64,000 nt of DNA from Akkermansiaceae bacterium UBA2367. GTDB taxonomy: Bacteria; Verrucomicrobiota; Verrucomicrobiia; Verrucomicrobiales; DEV007. This document shows, one piece after another, positions 19,347 through 28,716 of this stretch. Numbering within the stretch: the stretch's first letter is position 1; each line of letters begins with the position of its first letter. The stretch covers positions 46,846 to 110,845 of the forward strand of contig DDTJ01000042.1 of the NCBI GenBank assembly GCA_002344525.1, in the 5' to 3' direction. Both the position numbers and the translations under genes were made by a program. The notes beneath the pieces are model-generated. The model did not search any database and had not been told where the DNA came from. It saw only the letters and a list, made by a program, of their open reading frames with translations.

Positions 19347-20492
19347 TCACCCCTGATACAGGATTTCCACCAAATCGAGCGACTTGCGATTGGGGAACAA
19401 ACCTGACTCCATCTGGTTCATCACATAGGCGAAGGACCAGCCGCCCTCCGGATCGGCGAAGGCGTGGCTGCCGCCCGCGCCGGGCTGGCCGAAGGCGGCG
19501 AGGGAGGGACCGAAGACCGAGCGGATTTTCCGCCCCGCCGCATCGATCGGATCGATCTGGAATCCACCAGCGAAGGCGGTGGGGAGGAGCAAGGTCCGAT
19601 CCGGCCCGCTCGCGAGCAGGGTCCGCGCGGTGCGCACGACGCGCGAGGGCAGGACCGTCACCCCGTCGTGCTCCCCGTCGCGGGCGAGGATCTGGTAGAA
19701 CTTCGCCAAGGCCCGCGCCGTGCCGATGCCGCCGAAGGCGGGGAATCCGGCTTGGAGGATTTCGAGGCGGTTGATCTCGCCGAGGGTCCGCATCCCTGCG
19801 GGCGAGGAGAAGGCGGCGAGGGACAGAGAGTCCGGTTTCACCAGTTCGCGGTAGAAGGGCAGCTCCTCCTCGGCGGGGCGGTGCGCCTTCGGCGGGACCA
19901 TCGTGGCGAGGCGGTCGAGGAGGCGGGCGGGGAAATCGCCGATCCAGAATTCGAGGCCCAGCGTCTCCGCGACGTGGGTGTTCCAGTAGCGCCCCAGCGG
20001 GACGCCCGCGAGACGGCGCACGATCTCGTCGAGGAGGAAGCCGATCGTGCGCGGGTGGTAGCCGTGGCCTGCCCCCGGCGTCCAATACGGCGTCTGCCGC
20101 TCCATCGCCGCGACGACTTCGCCGTGGGAGAGGAGATGGGGTCGGTTGTCGGGGGAGAGGGCGGGCAGTCCGCTCTGGTGCGAGAGGAGTTGGACGAAGG
20201 TCAGGCCCCCGTTCCGCGCGGCGGTCAACTCCGGCCAGACCTTCGCCACGGGATCGTTCGGAGAGAGCCCAGCGCCTTCGAGAGCGAGGAGGAAGGAGAT
20301 GGCGGCGGGGCCTTTCGTCGCCGACCAGACCGGGACGAGGGTGTCCGCGGTCCAGGGGATCTCGCGTTGCGGATCGCGCCAGCCGTGGGCGAGGGAGACG
20401 ACCTCCGCGCCGTCCTTCCAGATCGAGATCGAGGCGCCGAGTTCGCCGCGTTCGTCGAAATTGCGGTGGAAGCGTTCTTCAAGCGTCTCCAT
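19347..20492 (-). CDS. serine hydrolase, beta-lactamase class C/esterase family
   Basis: A 381-residue S12-type serine hydrolase that may hydrolyse esters, D-peptides or amides. The catalytic SxxK is SATK (about residue 60) and a YxP-type second motif sits in HGYHPRTIGFLLDE (about 145); the usual YxN is replaced, as in some esterases of this family. The C-terminal block GGSHAFADPEGGWSFAYVMNQM replaces the KTG-like motif with the HAF/GG pattern of EstB-like esterases. No clear signal peptide, so it may be cytoplasmic. The ATG at 20492 was preferred over an upstream TTG. Confidence 0.82.
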   Translation of the reverse strand: METLEERFHRNFDERGELGASISIWKDGAEVVSLAHGWRDPQREIPWTADTLVPVWSATKGPAAISFLLALEGAGLSPNDPVAKVWPELTAARNGGLTFVQLLSHQSGLPALSPDNRPHLLSHGEVVAAMERQTPYWTPGAGHGYHPRTIGFLLDEIVRRLAGVPLGRYWNTHVAETLGLEFWIGDFPARLLDRLATMVPPKAHRPAEEELPFYRELVKPDSLSLAAFSSPAGMRTLGEINRLEILQAGFPAFGGIGTARALAKFYQILARDGEHDGVTVLPSRVVRTARTLLASGPDRTLLLPTAFAGGFQIDPIDAAGRKIRSVFGPSLAAFGQPGAGGSHAFADPEGGWSFAYVMNQMESGLFPNRKSLDLVEILYQG

Positions 20493-20520
20493 GCAGTCGG
20501 TCAAAGATGGCCCACAAAAA

Positions 20521-20550
20521 ATCAGCGAAAATCAGTGGAAATCAGCGGTC
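20521..20550. repeat. half element of the 10-bp-period repeat
   Basis: Three decamers of the type AATCAGCGAA / AATCAGTGGA / AATCAGCGGT occupy the gap before the serine hydrolase start. Only one arm is present. Compare 37284-37363 and 63830-63907. Confidence 0.65.
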
Positions 20551-20587
20551 CAAACATTTTCTCCGTTCCGGCATCGTCGGCTTGGTA

Positions 20588-21055
20588 TCAAATCTCGTCC
20601 CGGATCGCGGCGAGGTCGGGGTCGGCGAGGGCGCGCTCGCGGAAGTGGCGGTCCATCTCGATGGAGAGCCGCAGCCAAGTCAGGGCCGCCTGTGCTTTGC
20701 CGAGGGCGAGTTCGTAGCAGGCGAGGTTGTAGAAATAGACCGGCTCCTCGCGCAGCGTCTCGGGGCCGGACTGGAGGTGCTCGATGGCGTCCTCGGTGCG
20801 GTCGAGGGCGTGGAGGCAGTAGGCTCCCTGGATGAAGCCGGCGTGGTTCTCGGGATGGAGGCTGCAAAGGACGCCGCAGAGGGCGAGGGCCTCGTCGAGG
20901 TGGCCTTGTTCGAGGCGCACGACGATGCGCATCTCGCGCGTTTCGGGGCGCTCGCGCTTGTCGGGGGGCAGGCGGTCGAGTTCGCGCCAAGCCTCCTCGT
21001 GCATGGAGAGGTCGAGGTAGCCTCGGGCGCGGTCGAGCCAAGAGGGTTCGGTCAT
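20588..21055 (-). CDS. TPR-repeat protein
   Basis: A 155-residue soluble protein made of helical pairs in tetratricopeptide style: ARGYLDLSMHEEAWRELDRL, VVRLEQGHLDEALALC, GAYCLHALDRTEDAIEHL and LACYELALGKAQAALTWL give four repeats with Ala/Gly/Tyr at expected positions. TPRs bind other proteins, so it is probably an adaptor. It lies between the serine hydrolase gene and the transglutaminase gene on the same strand. No catalytic motif is present. Confidence 0.75.
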   Translation of the reverse strand: MTEPSWLDRARGYLDLSMHEEAWRELDRLPPDKRERPETREMRIVVRLEQGHLDEALALCGVLCSLHPENHAGFIQGAYCLHALDRTEDAIEHLQSGPETLREEPVYFYNLACYELALGKAQAALTWLRLSIEMDRHFRERALADPDLAAIRDEI

Positions 21056-21098
21056 GGGGTTAACAGGGTCTCAAATGAGGCCCTCGCAAGGGCGCTTG

Positions 21099-23201
21099 TC
21101 AATCGAGGTGCGTCCCGCTTCGGTCGCGCCAATCGCGGAGCGCCTCGCGGAAGCCCGCCTCCTCGGCAAGGTCGCGTTCCCTTCCGGCGTAGGCGGTGCG
21201 GTAGTGGTAGGCGACGGCGTCGTGGACGACGGCGGGTACGGGGCCTTGTTCCGCGAGGCGGGCGAGGAGTTCGCGCCAAGTCTGTCCGGGACGGCGGCGG
21301 AGACCGAGGGCTGCGGCGGCTTGCTCCAGTTCGCGGAGGAAGCCGGGGAGGTCTTGGCTGCCGGAGGCGTCCGTCGCCGCTCCGTCGCGGGCGTGTCGGG
21401 CGCTTTCCCGTCGGCCGGGCAGGAGCCACCACAGGCCGCCGAAGAGTCCCAGTCCGGCGGCGGTGGCGAGGAAGAAATGGCGCGAGAGGAAGGCCACGGC
21501 TTTATCGATGAGCTCCCCGAAGACGCCCCGCGTTGTGACCGGAACGAGGCCGAAGTCGGAAAGATCGTGGTAGGCGGTGTCGTCGACCGTCGGCAGGGTG
21601 GCCGAGGCGGACACGCGCGGGGCGGCGGAGGGGACGCGCGGGGTCGTGTCGAAGATCTTCCACTCGTTCTCCGGCGTGAGGATTTCAGCCCAAGCGTGGA
21701 AATCGCTGTCGCGGAAGGCGAAGACTCCCTGGCCCGCGTCGGCGATCCCTCCGGCGTATCCGTAGGCGACGCGCGAGGGGATGCCGAGGCAGCGCAGCAT
21801 CAGGACGGTCGCGGCGGCGTAGTGCTCGCAATGGCCGCGTCCGTGGCCGAAGAGGAATTCCGCGAGCGGGCTGGAGCCCTCCGGCGTTTGGAATTGGAGG
21901 GCGTAGGCGCTGCGCTCCGCAAGGAGTCGGCGGATTCCCGCGAGGGGATCGCCCCGGTCGAGGTCGCGGCAGAGTTCGGCGATCCTCCCCGGGAGCGGGG
22001 AGGGCGGGAGTTGGAGGTAGATCGAGGGAATCTCCCCGTGGCGGGGGCGGGTCAGGTCGGCGGGCTGGATTTCCGTGACCGGGCCGGGCGGGGCGGAGGC
22101 GGTGTAGCGCAGGTGGGCGATCCCCTCGACGGGGGAGATCTGATACCAATCGTCGGCGAACTCGTAGACCGAGGGGAGGAAGAGTATCTCGCTGCCGCCG
22201 ACGAGGGGAAGATGCCCGATGGATTCTCGACCGATGTAGAAGGTGTGCAGCCTCCCGGGATCGAACGCGCCGTCGTCCCTCAAGACGCCGTCGAGGGGGA
22301 TGGCGCGGTCGTCGCGCCCGTCGTCCAAGTCGTCGAGCCAGCGTCCGGTGCGGATCGGGGAGAGGATCTCGTCGCTTTCGAAAAGGGAGAGCGTCGAGGT
22401 GCGGAGGTAGAGCGGCGGGCCGCTCCAGGAGCGGAAGAGGGCGGCGGTGTGCGGCTTCATCCGCACGAGGATTTCGTGGCGGAAGCGCACGTTCGATTCG
22501 CGGGGGAGGCGGCGGGAGACGCCGTCGCCGAGGGTGCCGGTCCCGCCCGGCTCGGGGGCGCGGGCGGTGGGTTCGGCGAAGTCTTGGACCTTTTCGGGAA
22601 AAAAGAGGGAGCGCAGCCGCTCCGTCGCGGCGGAGGAGGCGAGGACGAGTCCGGCGAGGGCGAGCGAGGCGGGGAGGACGGCGCAAACCGCCCGTTTCGC
22701 GAAGGGCGTCGAGGGCAGGAGGAGCCACGAGGCCCAGAGCGCGAGCGGCAGGGCGGCGACGGGATGCATCGTCCAAGGACCGAAGTCGTGAAGCGACGTG
22801 CTCGCCGAGGCCCCGAGGACGAGGAGGCCTCCGGCGAGTCCGGCGAAGGATCTCGCCAGACCGGAGAGTTCGTCCTCCCGCTGGGCGCGGAGGGTGCCAT
22901 CGACCGCCGCCCACCAGAGCGCGGCGAGGCCGGCATGGTAGGCGAAGGGCGGCTCCGCCCGCACTGCGAGGGCGCTGCCATCGTGGAAAAGGCGGATCTC
23001 CAGCCACGCCGCCGCCCCGACGACGGAGGCCGAGACGAGGTGGCGGACGAGCGGGCCGGGCCGATGGCGCGGGAGCAACGCGCCGCCGATCAGGGCCGCG
23101 AGCAGGAGGACGACGCTGAGCCCCATCGACACGGGCGAGCCGGAGAGCATCCATCCGGCGAGGGCGGCGGCGAGGACGGGGGCTTTAGGTCCGGTGTTCA
23201 A
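21099..23201 (-). CDS. transglutaminase-like membrane protein (TgpA/DUF3488 type)
   Basis: A 700-residue membrane protein. Residues ~8-200 contain about six hydrophobic segments (DUF3488-like), followed by a periplasmic part and a transglutaminase core: the Cys in GRGHCEHYAAA (about 455), the His in DSDFHAWAEI (about 501) and the Asp in WKIFDTTP (about 516). Another membrane segment lies near 580 (FLATAAGLGLFGGLWWLLP) and the tail resembles DUF4129. The start is a TTG at 23201, directly after the DUF58 gene's stop; no ATG is better placed. DUF58 proteins commonly pair with this family and with a MoxR ATPase, which is absent here. Confidence 0.85.
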   Translation of the reverse strand: MNTGPKAPVLAAALAGWMLSGSPVSMGLSVVLLLAALIGGALLPRHRPGPLVRHLVSASVVGAAAWLEIRLFHDGSALAVRAEPPFAYHAGLAALWWAAVDGTLRAQREDELSGLARSFAGLAGGLLVLGASASTSLHDFGPWTMHPVAALPLALWASWLLLPSTPFAKRAVCAVLPASLALAGLVLASSAATERLRSLFFPEKVQDFAEPTARAPEPGGTGTLGDGVSRRLPRESNVRFRHEILVRMKPHTAALFRSWSGPPLYLRTSTLSLFESDEILSPIRTGRWLDDLDDGRDDRAIPLDGVLRDDGAFDPGRLHTFYIGRESIGHLPLVGGSEILFLPSVYEFADDWYQISPVEGIAHLRYTASAPPGPVTEIQPADLTRPRHGEIPSIYLQLPPSPLPGRIAELCRDLDRGDPLAGIRRLLAERSAYALQFQTPEGSSPLAEFLFGHGRGHCEHYAAATVLMLRCLGIPSRVAYGYAGGIADAGQGVFAFRDSDFHAWAEILTPENEWKIFDTTPRVPSAAPRVSASATLPTVDDTAYHDLSDFGLVPVTTRGVFGELIDKAVAFLSRHFFLATAAGLGLFGGLWWLLPGRRESARHARDGAATDASGSQDLPGFLRELEQAAAALGLRRRPGQTWRELLARLAEQGPVPAVVHDAVAYHYRTAYAGRERDLAEEAGFREALRDWRDRSGTHLD

Positions 23202-23204
23202 GGT

Positions 23205-24347
23205 TCAAAGTGGGGAGGGCTTGGTTCGGGCGAGCAGGGCCGGGCGCGAAGCCGTCGTGAGCGCGGTCGTGTCGAGGCAGGTGCAGCGTGGGAAGCGGGC
23301 GCGGGCGGCGTCCTCCCAATGGGCGAGCGGGCCGTCGCCGAGGACGAAGACCTCGTCGCACGAGCGGAAGGGATCGTCGTCGCGGCTGCAGGGCGGGGCG
23401 AAAATCCGGTCGAGCGACGAGAGGGGGAACCGCAGCGAGAGGGCGAGGGCATCGAGCCGCTTCGCGAAGGCCGTGCGGGAGGCGAGCCGAAGCGCCTTTC
23501 CCGGAGCCTGACAAAACACCGTCGGGATCTCCTCGCGCTGGAATCGCAGGAGCAGCCCGGCGGCGATGCGCAGGATCTGCTCGTAGGCCTCCGGCACGAC
23601 GACGCTGCCGGGGCGCTCGTAGGAGTGCAGGATGATGCCGTAGCCGGGCGGCTTGGGCCGGGGCGGCTCTGTCTCGGCGAAGAGAAGCCGACCCGACCGG
23701 AGGCTCGCGGGCCAGCGGATGCCGCGCACCGGATCGCCGGGGCGGAACTCGCGGAGGAGTCGGAATTCGGCGAGCGGGTCCGCCGCTTCGAGGGGGCGTT
23801 CCGCCGAGGCGGACGACAGGCTTTCGAGCCGTTCGAGGAGGCGCGGCGGCAGCCAGGGCTGCGGCAGGACGAGGGTGGCGTGGTCGTCGCGGAAAGCGCC
23901 TTGCCGTTCGGTCAGGAAGAGGCCGAGCGGCCAAGTCGAGGCGAGGAGCCAAGGCCGTGGAGGGAGCGGTCCGCGACGGTGGGGGAGTCCGGTGCAGCGG
24001 AGCGTTCGTCCGCCCGGCGCGGGGAGATCGAGCGATCGTTCCCGCATCGCCGGGGCGAGGGGATCGGTGAGACGCACCGTCGCGTCCGTAGGGAAGCGGG
24101 GTCCGGGGCGAACCCGGATCTCCATGGGGAAGCTCTCGTGCGCACGGGCTCGTCGAGGCAGGTCGCGTTCGACCGAAAAGCCGTCGAGGTGCCGCGCCGC
24201 GAGAAGGCGGCCGAGGAGAATGAGCGAGGAGGCGGCGAGACCCACCGCGAGCGTCGGCCCTGACAGAAGCACCAATCCCGCCGCCACCGTCGCCGCCGCG
24301 AGGGCAGAGGCGGCAAGACCGAGGTTCGTGGGACGGGGCGGGGGCAT
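23205..24347 (-). CDS. DUF58 domain protein
   Basis: A 380-residue protein with two N-terminal membrane helices (about 8-45). The DUF58 signature is FRLLREFRPGDPVRGIRWPA (about 215-235), the positively charged motif that defines the family. The preceding region looks like a beta-sandwich; the C-terminal part could be a decayed vWA-like fold. It is probably translated with the transglutaminase gene, which begins 3 bp later. In most genomes an AAA+ MoxR gene precedes DUF58; here the upstream 256 bp is non-coding. Confidence 0.82.
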   Translation of the reverse strand: MPPPRPTNLGLAASALAAATVAAGLVLLSGPTLAVGLAASSLILLGRLLAARHLDGFSVERDLPRRARAHESFPMEIRVRPGPRFPTDATVRLTDPLAPAMRERSLDLPAPGGRTLRCTGLPHRRGPLPPRPWLLASTWPLGLFLTERQGAFRDDHATLVLPQPWLPPRLLERLESLSSASAERPLEAADPLAEFRLLREFRPGDPVRGIRWPASLRSGRLLFAETEPPRPKPPGYGIILHSYERPGSVVVPEAYEQILRIAAGLLLRFQREEIPTVFCQAPGKALRLASRTAFAKRLDALALSLRFPLSSLDRIFAPPCSRDDDPFRSCDEVFVLGDGPLAHWEDAARARFPRCTCLDTTALTTASRPALLARTKPSPL

Positions 24348-24464
24348 GGACCGAGTTTACAGGAAGCCAGTTGAATCGCGCAACGGGTCTTTCTGGAGTG
24401 GTCCCCGGCAAGGTCGGCTCCGGGATCTTCGACCCGGCCTCAGTGAGGCTGGCATTTTTTTGGG

Positions 24465-24510
24465 GACGCGAATGGCCGCAAATGAGCGCGAATCGCCACG
24501 AATCCGGTCC
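24465..24510. repeat. 10-bp-period repeat (CGCGAATGGC type)
   Basis: Decamers such as GCGAATGGCC and GCAAATGAGC occur in tandem in the 256-bp gap between the LamG and DUF58 genes. The same word set in opposite orientation lies at 28624-28714. Confidence 0.65.
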
Positions 24511-24603
24511 CGTGGAGAGGCTTGCTCACGGAATCTTTCCCTGCCGAATCCCTTTCCGTGCTTTTCAGTGGATTCCGTAGGCAACCCTTTCCTCTTTCCA
24601 CGT

Positions 24604-27600
24604 TCAAGGCTTGACCCGCAGATAGGCCCGGTTCTCGCGTCCGGTGGCACCCTCGATCACGCGGATTTCCCAGAGGCCGGGGTGGTCGTTGGGAGCGAGG
24701 TCGAGCTTCACACGCAGGACGCCACCCGCTGCGCCATAGTGGCCGCTCGGTTCGGCGGGCGCGCCTTCGGGATCGACGATGCGCAGCTCGACGGGCACGA
24801 CGGCGTCCACCGGTTTTCCAGAGGCGTCGGCAACGGTCACGGTGATCTCGACGGAGTCGCCGGGCTTGGCGGTTTCCGGCGCGGCGAGGTCGAGACGCTC
24901 GACGGGATTCCCCGTGACCATCAGCAGGCGGCCTTCGCAGGGTCCGAGCGAGAGGGGGATGGCGAGCCTGCCGTCCTCCTCCACGGTGGCGGGCAGCTCG
25001 TGCTGGGCGAGGAGGTCGTAGACGTGGCCGCCGCCCTCGCGAGTCAGGCGCAGGACGGTGTCGGAGGGCAGACCGTCCTCCATCACCAGGCCGTAGCCGC
25101 CGACGTAGCCGCCCGCCTCGCGGTGATCGTTGATGGCGAAGAGATAGTCCGTCGATCCGGCGATGCGGCGGCGGGTCAGCACGCCGGGATTCTCCGAGGC
25201 GAGGGGCCAGCGGTAGCCGGCGGCGGCGAGGTCGCTGCGCAGCGTTTCCGCCAAAGCCGCCAGCGCGGCGTAGTCGGCTTTCGCGGCGTTGGTCCTGCGG
25301 TAGCGAGGCACGAGCAGGTCGGGCCGGATCGCGGGGCAGAGCTCCGCGTCGCCGACGACGAGGCCGCCCGCTTTCTGAAAGGCGAGCACCGCCGCCACGA
25401 CGGATTCGGTGAGCACGTCGCAGTCGCCCATCACCAGCACCTTGACCCCGTCCAGTCCGCCGTCGAGAAGGGTCTGTTCGTAGAGGATGCGGGCTTGGAG
25501 CTGCGCTTGGGAGACGATTTGGTAGAGGTCGCCGCCCCAGCCGCGTCCCCAGCCGTAGGTGCCGCGCCGGGCGAAGATCTGCGAGGTGAAGCTCTCCAGA
25601 AAGGCGACGTCGGCGGGCGGGTCGGGTACTTGCAGCAGGGTGGGGCCGAGGGGCTCGACGACTTCGGAGACGAGGCGTTTCAGCTCGGGAGCCGTGTTGG
25701 GATTGGTGAAGACGTAGCCGCCGGGTGGATCGACCTGCACCAGCGAACCCCAGCCGTGATACATGATGCCCGTGACGGGCCGGGCCAGCTTCAGCCAGAG
25801 CGCCTCGCGCAGGTGCATGGGCGCGATGGTGATGTAGGCGGCCCCCGGATCGTAATCGACCCAGGGCGACTCCTGCACGCCCTCGGGCGGGGAGATAGGC
25901 GCAGTCTGGGAGCGATACCAGATGAGCTGGGTCATTTTCATCACCTGCTGGCCGAGTCCGTTGGCGCGGGCCATTTCGAAGAGTTCGTCGGTGCAGAGAC
26001 CGATGCGGACGGGATCGGGATAGGTGTAGGTCCAGTGGGAAATGACATCGACGGCTCCGCCGCTGCCTCCGACGCTGGGCACGCGCACGGCGGGGTCGAA
26101 GAAGGTCCAGAAATCCTTCCGGTCCATCGCGCCTTGGAGACCCTCGTGGAGCCGGGTGTGGAGGGTGTTCCAGCCGTCTCCCTCGGTCCAGAACCAGCGG
26201 TAGAAGGCGAGCAGGGGATCGTCGTCGGGGATGACGCGGTTTTCGGGGAAATCGGGCAGTTTGGCGTATTCGACGCCGTTCTTGATCTTCGCCGCCTCGG
26301 GAATGTCGCCCCCGATGGCCTTGCGGGCGGCCTCGATTTCGAGAGGATGGAAGGAGAGCTGGCTGTGGTCGCGGATCTCGGTGCTGACGAGGGCGGCGGC
26401 GAAGGCGGGATGGTCGCCGTAGGCCCGGCCCAGCGAGGTGCCGACATTCTGGAAGAACTGCTGCACCTCGGGGAAGAGGCCGCTGATGTTCTTGTCCTTG
26501 AGGAGCTGGCCTTCGCGGTCGATCCGCAGGAAAGGTTCCCCGGCCTTGGTGTCCTTCAGCCAAGCTCCCGGCGACACGGAGGCGATGATGCCCACGTCGT
26601 TGGCCAGGGCCGTGTCGAGCAGATCGCGCCCGGCGCGGAGGCCCTCGGGGGTGGTCGCGGGCGTGTCGGGACCGCCTTCCCAGATGGCGGCAGGGTCGTG
26701 GCGCAGGCCGAGGCAATGGGTGAAGCCCAAGTCCTTGAGCCGGGACAGCTCGTCCAGCACTCCGTCCGTGCCGCCGAGGCCCCACATCACCACGGGCATG
26801 CGGTGGGGGAGGGGGCGCGGCACGAGGACGAAGGGCAGGCGTGCTTTGGTCTCATGGACGACACCCTCGCCGCCCCATCCAGGCACGGTCGCGACGATTT
26901 CCGCCGTGTATTCGCCGGGACGCAGAGAGGCGTCGAGGGCGAGGTCCAGCGGATGGCTCGCGCCCGGCGCGAGGGCGGGCAGGGGCAGGGTCGCGGGCTT
27001 CGTGCCGGGGAGGACGATGCGGACCTCGGCCCCCTCCAGCGCTGTCGAGGAGAGATTCCGCAGCACCGGCCGCAGCACCGCCTTCCCGTCGAAGCGGCGG
27101 AAGGCGGGCCGTGCCGCCTCTGTGTCGAGCCGCACCGGGCGGAATTCGCGGACGCCCTCGCTGAAGCGGATCTCGTCGATCCATCCGGGAAAGCCGTTGT
27201 AGTTCGAGCCGAGACGGTCGCCGAGGGATAGGTCGCGGGCCGCGGCGGACATGGCCCCGCCAGACTTGGTGGAGCGTCCGACCTCGGCTCCGTCGAGCCA
27301 GAACACGACCGTACCCTGTCCGTCGTAGGTGAAGGCCGCGTGCCGCCACTCGCCGGGCGTCAGGGCGAAAGGATCCGAGTGCCAGTTTTCCGAGCGGTCG
27401 CCGAGGCCGATCACGATTGAGAAGCGCCGTTGTCCGTCGCCTTGGGCGGGGCTGATGGCCCACTGGAAGCCGTTGTGGTTGTCGGGCACGTATTTGGAAT
27501 CGGCCAGTACCGGACGCAGCTCGGCGGCGAATTCCTCGACGGGTTTGGCCCGCAGCCACATTTCCAAGGTGAAGGCCCCGGTCGGGGACGGAGCGGAGGC

Positions 27601-27897
27601 GCGGGGCACGACGAAGGCGTGGCGCTGGTCGCTTACCGGCCAGCCTGCCGAGCTTTCGAAGCCGCCGCCGAAGCGTCCCTCGGGATGCCATTTCGCTCCA
27701 GCCAGCTTGCCCGCCGCGCCCTTGGACGAGGCGTCCGCGCCCGCTTCGGCCTCCGAGTCGAAGCGCCAGAAGCCGAGCACCTTGGGGCCGTTGATTTCGG
27801 CTCCGGCGATAGGCTCCCACCAGCGCGAGGCGGGTTCGTTGGGGAAGGCCGAGGAAGCGAGAAGGAGGAGGGCGACGGGGAGGAGGGAGCGGGTCAT
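24604..27897 (-). CDS. large secreted LamG-domain protein, glycosidase-like
   Basis: A 1097-residue exported protein. A signal peptide covers residues 1-20 (LLPVALLLLASSAFP). A LamG/concanavalin-type jelly roll spans about 70-245, with FTLEMWLRAKPVEEFA, WRHAAFTYDGQG and WIDEIRFSEGVREF as diagnostic strands. The middle (about 340-900) has patterns of a TIM-barrel glycoside hydrolase: VVMWGLGGTDGVLDELSRL, IIASVSPGAWL, VSTEIRDHSQLSF. The last ~110 residues form an Ig-like beta sandwich. It likely binds and cleaves a polysaccharide outside the cytoplasm. No specific GH family is assigned. It is transcribed on its own between repeat-rich gaps. Confidence 0.75.
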   Translation of the reverse strand: MTRSLLPVALLLLASSAFPNEPASRWWEPIAGAEINGPKVLGFWRFDSEAEAGADASSKGAAGKLAGAKWHPEGRFGGGFESSAGWPVSDQRHAFVVPRASAPSPTGAFTLEMWLRAKPVEEFAAELRPVLADSKYVPDNHNGFQWAISPAQGDGQRRFSIVIGLGDRSENWHSDPFALTPGEWRHAAFTYDGQGTVVFWLDGAEVGRSTKSGGAMSAAARDLSLGDRLGSNYNGFPGWIDEIRFSEGVREFRPVRLDTEAARPAFRRFDGKAVLRPVLRNLSSTALEGAEVRIVLPGTKPATLPLPALAPGASHPLDLALDASLRPGEYTAEIVATVPGWGGEGVVHETKARLPFVLVPRPLPHRMPVVMWGLGGTDGVLDELSRLKDLGFTHCLGLRHDPAAIWEGGPDTPATTPEGLRAGRDLLDTALANDVGIIASVSPGAWLKDTKAGEPFLRIDREGQLLKDKNISGLFPEVQQFFQNVGTSLGRAYGDHPAFAAALVSTEIRDHSQLSFHPLEIEAARKAIGGDIPEAAKIKNGVEYAKLPDFPENRVIPDDDPLLAFYRWFWTEGDGWNTLHTRLHEGLQGAMDRKDFWTFFDPAVRVPSVGGSGGAVDVISHWTYTYPDPVRIGLCTDELFEMARANGLGQQVMKMTQLIWYRSQTAPISPPEGVQESPWVDYDPGAAYITIAPMHLREALWLKLARPVTGIMYHGWGSLVQVDPPGGYVFTNPNTAPELKRLVSEVVEPLGPTLLQVPDPPADVAFLESFTSQIFARRGTYGWGRGWGGDLYQIVSQAQLQARILYEQTLLDGGLDGVKVLVMGDCDVLTESVVAAVLAFQKAGGLVVGDAELCPAIRPDLLVPRYRRTNAAKADYAALAALAETLRSDLAAAGYRWPLASENPGVLTRRRIAGSTDYLFAINDHREAGGYVGGYGLVMEDGLPSDTVLRLTREGGGHVYDLLAQHELPATVEEDGRLAIPLSLGPCEGRLLMVTGNPVERLDLAAPETAKPGDSVEITVTVADASGKPVDAVVPVELRIVDPEGAPAEPSGHYGAAGGVLRVKLDLAPNDHPGLWEIRVIEGATGRENRAYLRVKP

Positions 27898-28010
27898 GGG
27901 GTGAAGGTGGCATTATGGCCGTCGATTCCCTTGTGGTCACCTTCGTTTTCGCGCTGTAAAGGGCTGGCCTTGAGGCGGGGACGGCATGGAAGGGGCGTCG
28001 AGACCAGCCC

Positions 28011-28610
28011 TCAAACCACAATCCTCGCCCCCGCCGCCGCCATTTCCTCCAAAGCCCGCTCGGAATCGCCTTCCGCCAGATTCACGCCGCGACAGGCGGC
28101 GGCGAGCACTTCGACCTCGAAACCCTCGGCCAGCGCGTCGAGCACGGTGAACTTCACGCAATAGTCCGTCGCCACGCCGACCACGCTCAGGCGTTTCGCG
28201 CCGTGCGCTTTCAGCCATTCGCCCAGGCCGGTCGAGCTGCGGTGGCCGTTGTCGTGGAAGCCGCTGTAGCTGTCGATGCGCGGGTTCGAGCCCTTCGGGA
28301 ACACTCTCGCGACCCGTCGCGTGTCCAGTCCCGGCGCGAAGAGCGCCCCGCCCGTGTTCTGCACGCAATGCACCGGCCAAAGCGTCTGCGGCAGTCCGTC
28401 CAGATCGATTTGCTCGAAGACCGCCCGCCCCGGATGGTTCGCCGCGAAGCTGCCGTGGTTCGGTGGATGCCAGTCCTGTGTCGCGACGACCAGGTCGAAG
28501 TCGGGCAGGAGGGCGTTCACGATGGGGATGACCTCGTCCCCGCCCGGCACGGCCAGCGCACCGCCGGGCAGGAAGTCGTTCTGGAGGTCGATGAGGAGGA
28601 GGGTTTTCAT
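28011..28610 (-). CDS. pncA: nicotinamidase
   Basis: Hydrolyses nicotinamide to nicotinate and ammonia. The 199-residue protein has the isochorismatase-like triad: Asp in LLLIDLQNDF (residue 8), Lys in ARVFPKGSNP and Cys in GVATDYCVKFTV (about 150). Metal ligands are in ATQDWHPPNHGSF. The ATG at 28610 gives the standard N-terminus MKTLLLIDL; nine upstream codons are encoded by repeat DNA and were left out. It is the last gene of the NAD cluster, 106 bp after pncB. The product feeds PncB, and nicotinamide is the leaving group of the KptA and ADP-ribosyl chemistry encoded upstream. Confidence 0.93.
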   Translation of the reverse strand: MKTLLLIDLQNDFLPGGALAVPGGDEVIPIVNALLPDFDLVVATQDWHPPNHGSFAANHPGRAVFEQIDLDGLPQTLWPVHCVQNTGGALFAPGLDTRRVARVFPKGSNPRIDSYSGFHDNGHRSSTGLGEWLKAHGAKRLSVVGVATDYCVKFTVLDALAEGFEVEVLAAACRGVNLAEGDSERALEEMAAAGARIVV

Positions 28611-28623
28611 TCTCGGATTTTCT

Positions 28624-28714
28624 TCATTCGTGGCCATTCGCGTTTCATTTGCGGTGATTCGCGTACCCGGTTCTATTTGACGAGAATGGTCGCGAATCTC
28701 CGCAAATTTTCGCG
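28624..28714. repeat. 10-bp-period inverted repeat between pncB and pncA
   Basis: Decamers of the type ATTCGTGGCC / ATTCGCGTTT / ATTTGCGGTG form the left arm and GAATGGTCGC / GAATCTCCGC / AAATTTTCGC the right arm. It fills the whole gap between pncB and pncA and could fold in the mRNA. Confidence 0.7.
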
Positions 28715-28716
28715 AG

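Noticed and set aside
21054..27231. Two >1000-codon plus-strand frames over the transglutaminase, DUF58 and LamG genes
   Set aside because: Very Arg/Gly/Glu-rich translations with no motifs; the minus-strand genes have clear catalytic residues and signal peptides.
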